Origin: Terramyces sp. JEL0728 | Lineage: Eukaryota > Chytridiomycota > Chytridiomycetes > Rhizophydiales > Terramycetaceae | DNA length: 14,081 nt | NCBI GenBank assembly: GCA_027603945.1 | Contig: JADIIU010000211.1 | Coordinates: 1-14,081 of the forward strand | Direction: 5' to 3' | In this document: positions 8,286-14,081 of the stretch, in pieces | How positions within the stretch are numbered: position 1 is the stretch's first letter | How the letters are laid out: each line of letters opens with the position of its first letter | Notes under the pieces: generated by a model | What the model was told of the DNA's origin: nothing | The model's database searches: none | The model's input: the letters and a program-made list of their open reading frames with translations, nothing else | Made by a program: the position numbers and the translations under genes

Positions 8286-8543
8286 TTATTTTGAGATCTG
8301 GGCTGTGATGACCAGTGTGGTTTTAAAAGGCCAGTCATCACAGATCCTCTTGTGGACTTGAGCAGCTCCTTGCATGAGTTGGTGTTTGTTTATGACCAGA
8401 GTATTAATACGAATATCATTTTGATTGTCTGTGCTTTTGCTTGCGTCGACAGAATCTAGTGTCTCCTTGTTAACACCTTTAGATTGAGGACCAACTCGCC
8501 TTGGAGGTATTGAAACTAAAAGTTGGCTGCGAATTAGATCCTG
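8286..8543 (-). CDS. Possible C-terminal exon of an unrecognised protein
   Basis: 85 codons open to a TAA at 8286-8288, with no ATG at the upstream end. The translation includes QDLIRSQLLVSIPPRRVGPQ and HQLMQGAAQVHKRICDDWPF. The same frame continues above a TGA (8544-8546) as a 36-codon piece with DAFKRCDITMWKLLKGNF. GT-AG introns of 51 or 69 nt ending in TTTTAG would bypass the TGA in frame, but they do not fit the 19-21 nt geometry. A plus-strand frame also runs through much of the same bases. The stop is only about 30 nt from the F-BAR start. I do not recognise the product; it may be a real small gene, a decayed one, or chance. Confidence 0.25.
   Translation of the reverse strand, partial: QDLIRSQLLVSIPPRRVGPQSKGVNKETLDSVDASKSTDNQNDIRINTLVINKHQLMQGAAQVHKRICDDWPFKTTLVITAQISK
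8303..8343. repeat. 10-bp perfect inverted repeat (hairpin)
   Basis: CTGTGATGAC at 8303-8312 and GTCATCACAG at 8334-8343 are exact inverse complements separated by 21 nt, which contain TTTTAAAA. It lies about 50 nt upstream of the F-BAR start. Function unknown. Confidence 0.5.
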
Positions 8544-8853
8544 TCAGTCATTTCTAGCTCGCTCACATTGCCGCATAAAGTTACCTTTTAGGAGTTTCCA
8601 CATTGTGATATCACATCGTTTGAAGGCATCTAGTAGTCAGTCACAAAGAAATATTACTACTGCGAAGCTGAATCCTTCCTCGAAAGCAGGTTCATAATTA
8701 GAAGGCAAAGCTCAATATCAAGCCATGTTATTATCGAAAAGTGAATCACCATTGTAACCAGGATCAAGGAATTCGTTTACTCAAAGCGATTCTCCAATCA
8801 TTGGCGCAGAATTCCATGAGGAGCCGAGTTGGCCCTTTTAACTTTGACTTTTT

Positions 8854-10437
8854 ATGCAATTGCACAGTATTCCTCTGGATATTCAGCATGAAATTTATGA
8901 ATTCATTACAGGCGAGGATATTTTGTTTCTCTCACTGACAAACAAATATTTTTATTCGGCACTTGCTCCATTCCGACAGCTGTCAACAATGATGATAGCC
9001 AGTAAAAAATTCAGCGTCTGGCCGTCGATAGAAATATCAGATTGCTCATTAAAGGATTTTGACCAATGCAATTATGGCCACTTTGCTGCACTCAAGGATT
9101 CCTTCTCCGGATTTAGGTTTCACACAATTCAAACTTCTCCACTTGTGTATTCGAAATTAAAAGGGATTCTTCCATGCTCTAAAAGGATACAAATAGACGT
9201 TGAATTCGATACTAAAATGCAGGATTTTAATGAAATGTTTAATTATGGAAGAATTTCCTCAATCTGGATCAACGACACTCATGCAAGTCAAATATTCAAC
9301 AGCAACTTGACCAAATTTCAAAACATTCAGCAATTACAATTCCATGGCTGCTGTTTTGGAGATTACAAAATAATCAGTAAAATGTTGTCCGAGTATTCGA
9401 TACAGCAATTGGAAATTGTCAAAAATTTGGACTACAAGAGCATAGCACTAGAGAATGTTTTTTCAGTCCTTCACCAGACTGCGCTGGAAAAACTAGTACT
9501 GAAGAATTGTTTCCTTGCGGATGATATTTTGCTCAAATTAGCTAGAAATTTGCCAGACAGCAAAGTCAAATATCTCGATTTATCTTTTAATATGATCAGT
9601 GATATAGGAGCTATTGCTTTGGCAAATGTGCTTCCAAATAGCAAACTACAGCATTTGAATTTAAATGGAAACCAGATTTCGACTTTTGGAGTCAAGCATC
9701 TCTCGCTAGGATTGCCGCAATCTGATATTGAATTCTTTGATATTAATACAAACAGGTTTCGCCCGGATGATTGGCATTTGCTGTACGAGCAATTACCAAA
9801 ATGTAAAATTAGGACTCTAGCTGGAAGAATATACGGGCAAAAGTCCTTGGACGCAATGGCACTTGCTCTACCTAGATCGAAAATGAACACCTTGGAAATA
9901 GACATCCATGAAGAATATATTGAAAGGTTTCTCGAAGCCGTCTCATCATCTACTTTGGACAAGCTGACATTTATAGGCTATGCACCAGTTCAGGGGGCAG
10001 CTCTCCCTCGTTTAATTCCAGCTTTACCGGTTGAAACTTTGGAATTAATGTTTGCCAACTTGGGAAATGATTTGCCACTCTTGTTTGCCAACTTGAAATA
10101 CTCTAATTTGAAATACCTTCATATACGGGACTACTCTTTAGGAGATTTTGATTTCAGAAATACGAATTTAGGTAATCTGCAAAAGTTGACGTTTGGATTG
10201 AGTGAATTCCAAGAGGATTTCTTGGAAAAGTTTGGTAAAGTCGTCGTAAATTCTGAATTGAAGGAGTTGGAATTTGTCAGTAATAGATTCGGCAAAGTAA
10301 AAGTACTTCAATTTGTCAATGAAATCAAGAATTCCAATTTGCGGCATTTAAAGGTTGGAATTTCGGATTTGGATGTGAAAGAAGAGCTCAAACTCATACT
10401 TGGGGATTCCCAGCTAAAAGTAGTAATAAAGTTGTAA
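8854..10437 (+). CDS. F-box/leucine-rich-repeat protein, copy 5 (527 aa)
   Basis: Open from ATG at 8854 to TAA at 10435-10437. The F-box-like N-terminus (about 4-45) reads IPLDIQHEIYEFI, then ILFLSLTNKYFYSALAPFR. The linker has SVWPSIEISD (about 54-63) and SGFRFHTIQTSPLVYSKL (about 85-102). RNase-inhibitor-like repeats are clearest at about 209-320: LEKLVLKNCFLADDILLKLA, VKYLDLSFNMISDIGAIALA, LQHLNLNGNQISTFGVKHL. The C-terminus, SQLKVVIKL, aligns with NIKLAVAL of copy 1. It is the only plus-strand member, separated from the array by the F-BAR gene, so it was inverted or is the older copy. It is convergent with the repeat-protein gene downstream. The role as an SCF substrate receptor is inferred from architecture. 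Confidence 0.88.
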   Translation: MQLHSIPLDIQHEIYEFITGEDILFLSLTNKYFYSALAPFRQLSTMMIASKKFSVWPSIEISDCSLKDFDQCNYGHFAALKDSFSGFRFHTIQTSPLVYSKLKGILPCSKRIQIDVEFDTKMQDFNEMFNYGRISSIWINDTHASQIFNSNLTKFQNIQQLQFHGCCFGDYKIISKMLSEYSIQQLEIVKNLDYKSIALENVFSVLHQTALEKLVLKNCFLADDILLKLARNLPDSKVKYLDLSFNMISDIGAIALANVLPNSKLQHLNLNGNQISTFGVKHLSLGLPQSDIEFFDINTNRFRPDDWHLLYEQLPKCKIRTLAGRIYGQKSLDAMALALPRSKMNTLEIDIHEEYIERFLEAVSSSTLDKLTFIGYAPVQGAALPRLIPALPVETLELMFANLGNDLPLLFANLKYSNLKYLHIRDYSLGDFDFRNTNLGNLQKLTFGLSEFQEDFLEKFGKVVVNSELKELEFVSNRFGKVKVLQFVNEIKNSNLRHLKVGISDLDVKEELKLILGDSQLKVVIKL

Positions 10438-10489
10438 CATAAATGCTGATAAATTTACATCCATTACCCATTTTGCATTGACTTTAAGT

Positions 10490-10495
10490 AATAAA
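10490..10495 (+). terminator. AATAAA polyadenylation-like signal of F-box/LRR copy 5
   Basis: AATAAA on the plus strand starts 53 nt past the stop, inside the 109-nt gap between two convergent genes. Confidence 0.4.
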
Positions 10496-10541
10496 CTTGG
10501 AATTCTAAATTTAGACAATGGTGGATTTCATTGCGATTCGA

Positions 10542-10547
10542 TTTATT
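10542..10547 (-). terminator. AATAAA polyadenylation-like signal overlapping the stop of repeat protein A
   Basis: AATAAA on the minus strand begins at the last A of the TAA stop codon. Confidence 0.4.
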
Positions 10548-11707
10548 TAATATTCAAAGTTAACAGTGACACTCCCTGCACTAGAATGCGCTTTTACGTA
10601 TCCAGGTCCAGGAAGAACGTCATTAGTTGGGGTAACCTTTTCGCCATTTCTTCTAATTATGGCTGAACCAACCGAAGCTTTACATTTATATGTACCATGG
10701 AAATCTTTGATGTTGGCAGTAACGCTTCCTGCAGACGAAACTAGCTTGGTATCTGATTTTTTGAGTGGCATCAAATCTGCTTTCACACTTCCAGCACTTG
10801 ATTTTATACTTGTATCATTGTATCCGGTAACTATCGCTTGCACCGAACCAGCAGATGTGTGGATGTCTGCTTCTCCTTTTGCGCCAGGGATGAAATCAAT
10901 ATGTGCTTTTATGGAACCTCCAGATGCTTTGATTTCAGCTTCATTTGTGACTTTGTACTCTGTACATTCAATTTCACCTGCTGAGCATTTTATTCGCACA
11001 TTATCTGCAGTAACGTTGTACGATTTAATTGTCCCACCAGATGATTTCAACACAATCTTTGAACTTGTTGAGTTGCTGAACGCGATTCCACCTGCAGATG
11101 AGTGAACTTCAATGTCGGTTGCATACATTTTGTCAATTCTAACGATGCCATAACTTGATTTGATATCTACATCTTGCAACAACGATGGACCTCCATTCCA
11201 AATCAACTCTCCACAGACTTTGAAATCAACATTGATTCTAAAGTGCGTTGGTATCCTTACAATAACTTGACCAGGCTTTCCCGAGAACCAGTTCACGAAT
11301 CGGCCTTTTGTTGTAATTTCCGCAACATACTTTCCTCGCTTAAGATCTTGACAATGGTTGATGATTGTTTTGGATTCAATTTTGTAGTCAATTTGAATAG
11401 CTTGGATTTCTTCAAAGAATACATGTACAGCTGCAAACTATAATTAGGCCGAGCTTACTGGTTGAACTACTAGTTTTAAAGTCTCGACCGATCCAGTAGA
11501 ATTGAGTGTCCCGGTATATTCTGTACTAGGCGCGGTTAGTCCAAAGAAATTGAATGAAGATCCCATTTCATTTCCCTTTGTACTAGTGCTAAAACTGGAG
11601 CCAATGTCGCCTTGTGGTGGAAATGGCTTCTTTTCCAGTTCGTCAACATCAACTATATTTTCAACAACGGCTTCGTAAGTTGGTAGCTGTTCGTCCTTAT
11701 TATCCAT
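10547..11707 (-). CDS. Adhesin-like (DUF4097-type) repeat protein A, two exons (379 aa)
   Basis: Exons 11459-11707 (83 codons) and 10547-11437 (297 codons with TAA), joined by a 21-nt phase-0 intron. The N-terminus, DEQLPTYEAVVENIVDVDEL, is charged and has no signal peptide, so the protein is probably cytosolic. LPTYEAV resembles the PPxY-like motifs bound by WW domains. A segment ending VETLKLVVQP then FAAVHVFFEEIQ leads into GQVIVRIPTHFRINVDF, the usual entry to DUF4097-type domains. About nine repeats of roughly 20 residues follow (SSAGGIAF, SSGGTIKS, SSAGSVKADL, SSAGSVTANI and a last SSAGSVTVNFEY), as in a right-handed beta-helix. Its function in fungi is unknown to me. It is a tandem paralog of the next gene upstream; exon 2 is exactly 891 nt in both. 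Confidence 0.85.
11438..11458 (-). other. Intron of repeat protein A, 21 nt
   Basis: It begins GTAAGC, has CTAAT starting 11 nt from the 5' end, and ends TATAG. Phase 0, after KLVVQP. It occupies the same codon position as the intron of paralog B. Confidence 0.88.
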
Positions 11708-12023
11708 TCGTTGTGTTAGCTGCAGGATTGTGCCATTTTATATCACTGCGGCGCAGTCGCCTAAATACTTTGAAATTATCCGAAATTTCTCCTTGTAATG
11801 TGCTGGCTCCAATTCAATAACAGGAGAGAAGAGGGCTGAAAGACAAACAGGAGCTCTTATTTTGGCGTCCTGTGGCCAACTCTTATTGGACATGACAATT
11901 AAATTTTGATTACGTGTTGACAAATTGAATTCAAATCTAGGCATGTAGCCTCTTCAGAGTTGCCTAAAGCATTGCGTTTATCATTCGAATTCTTAAATGT
12001 CGACTGTCTGAGAATGGTATTTA
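11708..12023. other. Intergenic region between the tandem repeat-protein genes
   Basis: 316 nt. Near the start of gene A it has the GC-rich box CTGCGCC (minus strand, 11750-11756) followed by GATATAAAA. It also contains a 68-codon minus-strand frame (11738-11944) with no recognisable features, treated here as chance. Nothing else supported. Confidence 0.5.
11750..11756 (-). promoter_or_regulatory. Shared CTGCGCC upstream box, gene A
   Basis: CTGCGCC on the minus strand, with its near edge 43 nt upstream of the ATG at 11707 and an A/T-rich TATA-like stretch just after it. The paralog has the same heptamer at almost the same distance. The role is inferred. Confidence 0.4.
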
Positions 12024-12025
12024 TT
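12020..12025 (-). terminator. AATAAA polyadenylation-like signal overlapping the stop of repeat protein B
   Basis: Minus-strand sequence TAATAAA: the stop codon at 12024-12026 overlaps the AATAAA hexamer by two bases. Confidence 0.4.
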
Positions 12026-13169
12026 AATATTCAAAGTTTAGAGTGACGCTACCAGCACTAGAGTTTGCTTTGACAGTCCCATTTCCAGGCAACACGTCAA
12101 AATCACGGGTAACCTTTTCTCCGTTTCTTCTTACTCGAGAGCTTCCTGCTGAAGTAGAACACTCATACGTTCCCATAAAGTTTTTAATATTGGCGGTAAC
12201 GCTTCCGGCAGATGAACTTAACTTGGAATGAGAGATTTCATGAGGTGCCAAATCTGCTTTGATACTTCCTGCGCTTGAATTGAGACTCAACTCTTTGTAC
12301 CCTGTAACAATAGCTTGAACGGAGCCAGCTGAAGTGTAGATATCAGCCTTGCCTTTTGAATTTTGGACAAAATCAATATGTGCTTTGATTGAACCTGCGG
12401 AGCTTTGGATATCTGCTACATTCGTAATTTTGTACTCTGTACATTCGATACCTCCAGCAGCGGAATCGATAAGTAAATCATCAGCGGTAACACTGTGAGT
12501 TTTAATTGATCCACCGGATGATTTCAAAATAATCTTTGAACTAGTTGCATTGCTGAATTTTATACCCCCTGCCATCGACTCAATTTCGATTGAGGAAGCG
12601 TACATGTTGTCAATAGAAATAGCACCAGCAAGTGAAATAATGTGTACATTTTGGAGTAGAGTTGTTCCACCATTCCAACTGACTTCCCCGCACAAATGGA
12701 AATCAATATTGAGGTTAAAGAAAGTCGGTATCCTAACAACAACTTGGCCAGTATTTCCAAAGAACCAATTAAACATTTTCCCCTTTGACGTAATTCGTGC
12801 TTCAAACGTAGTGCCGCTCATCTCACAATGATGAGTGATTACATTTTTCCACTGGATCTCGTATTCAATTTGAATTTCTTTAATATCTTCAAAATACACT
12901 TGGACCTTTGCATGCTAAAATTAGATTGGGATTACTGGCTCGACGACTAATTTGAAAGTTTCAACTATCCCGGTGGAATTTAGAGTCCCGGAGTATTCTG
13001 TAGCAGAACCCATTAGTCCAAAAAAGTTGAATGAGGATTTCTTGTCATTCTTGCTAGATTCAACTTGGTTCTTTGGAGGGGCTGGAAGAGGTTTCTTTTC
13101 CAATTCATCAACATCAACAATATTTTCAACAACGGCTTCGTAAGTTGGCAGTTCGTCTTTTTTGTCCAT
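12024..13169 (-). CDS. Adhesin-like (DUF4097-type) repeat protein B, two exons (374 aa)
   Basis: Exons 12936-13169 (78 codons) and 12024-12914 (297 codons with TAA), joined by a 21-nt phase-0 intron. I chose ATG 13169 because MDKKDELPTYEAVVEN aligns with the start of paralog A; an in-frame ATG at 13223 would add 18 residues. Exon 1 has a proline-lysine stretch (KPLPAPPK) and FNFFG shared with A. After the intron, HAKVQVYFEDIKEIQIEYEI leads into GQVVVRIPTFFNLNIDF and about nine adhesin-like repeats (SMAGGIKF, SSGGSIKTH, SSAGSIKAHI, TSAGSVQAIV, SSAGSIKADL, ending SSAGSVTLNFEY). No signal peptide or membrane segment. Most sequence change between A and B lies in the exon 1 linker; the repeats keep exact length. 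A soluble beta-helical scaffold is likely; the role is unknown. Confidence 0.86.
12915..12935 (-). other. Intron of repeat protein B, 21 nt
   Basis: It begins GTAATCCC, has CTAAT starting 11 nt from the 5' end, and ends TTTAG. Phase 0, after KLVVEP, at the same site as in paralog A. Confidence 0.88.
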
Positions 13170-13596
13170 TACTGCAGTTGGACTTTTAAAGTTGCTTAAA
13201 TATTTCCGTGGCGCAGGCGGCAAAACCTATACCCCACATATCCGAAACTTAACCGGTTGAATAATATAATGTGATTGACAAATAGATTAACGTTGTCCTG
13301 TCAAAATACCAACGGTGAGACAGATGGTTATCGGATCCTTCCAGTCTAAATTTCTGTGCGATAACAATTTTGACAACTATTTTGGAAAATTACCACGAGA
13401 AACCTACTAAACGACAAGAAATATAACTTGCCATCAAGCAAGGTTGGGCAGATCTGTTTTGCTCCGGAATATAGATTTTCAGTTAGGAAATAGAGTTTTA
13501 TGTGAAACAATCTTTTCACACAACATTCCCGGAGGCTTAGACGATAGCGGGTAAAGCAATACTATTAGGATGATGTCAAAGTAAAATCTTTCCTCA
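13170..13596. other. Divergent intergenic region between repeat protein B and the RTA1-like gene
   Basis: 427 nt expected to hold both promoters. Besides the CTGCGCC box at 13210-13216 I note only the palindrome AACCGGTT at 13251-13258. No credible open frame or RNA gene seen. Confidence 0.5.
13210..13216 (-). promoter_or_regulatory. Shared CTGCGCC upstream box, gene B
   Basis: CTGCGCC on the minus strand with its near edge 41 nt upstream of the ATG at 13169, followed by an A/T stretch (ATATTTAA). It matches the box of paralog A. Confidence 0.4.
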
Positions 13597-14081
13597 ATGA
13601 CTCCAGTCTATAACAGTGATGGCTCAATCAACTATGCTTATACTGCATATGGCAAAGAACCAAACAAGAATCTGGCAATAATGGCAAGTGGTATCTACTT
13701 TATCCTTGGCTTTATCCATCTATACTTGGGCATCAGATTCAAAGCCAAGTTTATGATTTCTCTTATTGTCGGTGCTTTGCTTGAAGCTGTGGGGTTTGGC
13801 ACTAGAATTGGGTCAATCAGCAGACCATTTGAAACTGGTTTGTATGCTGGACAGCAAAGTCTGATTGTTATTTCTCCTGTATTTATCTGTGCCACTCAGT
13901 ATGTGATTCTAGGCAAACTTATCAACATAGTTGATCCTAAACAGTCTCCTATTCCTCCAAACTGGATTGCGCGACTATTTGTCTCCAGCGATATTCTTTC
14001 GTTTATTATCCAAGCCACTGGTTCTGGACTTTTAGTAAGTTCCAACTCCAACTTGGAAACTGGAACTAATATCCTTATTGC
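13597..14081 (+). CDS. RTA1-like multi-pass membrane protein, 3'-truncated by the window edge
   Basis: Open from ATG at 13597 to the window end (161 codons and two bases), no stop. INYAYTAYGKEPNKNLAIMA at the N-terminus is the typical RTA1 entry (Y-x-Y-x-P-x-K-x-x-N). Hydrophobic segments lie at about residues 25-46, 50-70, 85-110 and 125-147. The family signatures LIVGALLEAVGFGTR, ISPVFICATQYVILGKLI and SSDILSFIIQATGSGLL are all present. RTA1/RSB1 proteins are fungal seven-helix membrane proteins linked to sterol-drug (7-aminocholesterol) resistance and sphingoid-base translocation; which role applies here cannot be said. The missing C-terminal part should carry the remaining helices. A GTAAGT at 14035 is read through because the protein stays on family pattern after it (LETGTNILIA). 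Confidence 0.9.
   Translation, partial: MTPVYNSDGSINYAYTAYGKEPNKNLAIMASGIYFILGFIHLYLGIRFKAKFMISLIVGALLEAVGFGTRIGSISRPFETGLYAGQQSLIVISPVFICATQYVILGKLINIVDPKQSPIPPNWIARLFVSSDILSFIIQATGSGLLVSSNSNLETGTNILI

Larger units (their letters stand above)
8254..8853. other. 600-nt region between divergent F-BAR and F-box/LRR genes
   Basis: This holds the upstream regions of two divergent genes. It contains a minus-strand open frame without its own start (8286-8543), a shorter in-frame piece above it, a hairpin at 8303-8343, and GGCGCAG at 8803-8809. None of the open frames can be joined with the 19-21 nt intron rule seen elsewhere in the window. Confidence 0.5.

Noticed and set aside
9471..9962. 163-codon minus-strand open frame
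   Set aside because: It lies antisense to the clear LRR region of F-box/LRR copy 5 and has no family features.
10566..11105. 179-codon plus-strand open frame
   Set aside because: It is the antisense shadow of the low-complexity SSAGS repeats of gene A; a similar shadow occurs over gene B.
11738..11944. 68-codon minus-strand frame between the repeat-protein genes
   Set aside because: It has no recognisable motif, no counterpart upstream of gene B, and overlaps the putative promoter box of gene A.
14035..14081. GTAAGT as a 5' splice site in the RTA1-like gene
   Set aside because: The frame continues with family-like sequence after it, and no matching branch motif plus AG occurs at the short distance used elsewhere.
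1..14081. tRNA or rRNA genes, CRISPR arrays, transposase genes
   Set aside because: I looked on both strands for tRNA-like arms, regular spaced repeats and transposase or integrase motifs and found none I could support.

Overview
The window reads as AT-rich nuclear DNA of a fungus, probably from an early-diverging lineage. The main arguments are a partial RTA1-family gene (a family essentially confined to fungi), an F-BAR/SH3 cytokinesis-type protein, spliceosomal introns, the standard genetic code and compact AATAAA-type gene ends. I cannot name the genus.

Layout. Positions 49-6511 hold a head-to-tail array on the minus strand of three intact F-box/leucine-rich-repeat genes (480, 519 and 476 aa) and a fourth copy split by a one-base-type frameshift near 6101-6110. 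Just upstream, 6628-6888 holds a decayed C-terminal fragment of a further copy with an in-frame stop. A six-exon F-BAR/SH3 gene follows (8253 down to 6948, minus, 402 aa). The stretch 8254-8853 has only ambiguous open frames and a short hairpin. A further F-box/LRR gene (527 aa) lies on the plus strand at 8854-10437. It converges on a tandem pair of two-exon minus-strand paralogs (379 and 374 aa). These encode intracellular proteins with an adhesin-like (DUF4097-type) repeat of about 20 residues built on S-[SA]-[AG]-G-[SGT]. The window ends inside an RTA1-like membrane protein gene on the plus strand (13597 to the edge), divergent from the second paralog.

The most striking result is the introns. 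Joining the broken frames of the F-BAR gene and of the two repeat-protein genes requires seven introns of only 19-21 nt. All seven start GTAA or GTGA, carry a YTAAY branch-like motif 10-11 nt from the 5' end, and end in AG 3-5 nt after that motif. All restore reading frame and known domain continuity exactly. Ordinary gene finders would miss them and break these genes into fragments.

The genes do not form an operon-like pathway. The F-box/LRR set looks like a locally expanding and decaying family of candidate SCF ubiquitin-ligase substrate receptors, the repeat-protein pair is a recent tandem duplication, and the F-BAR and RTA1 genes look like single-copy housekeeping or membrane genes beside them.
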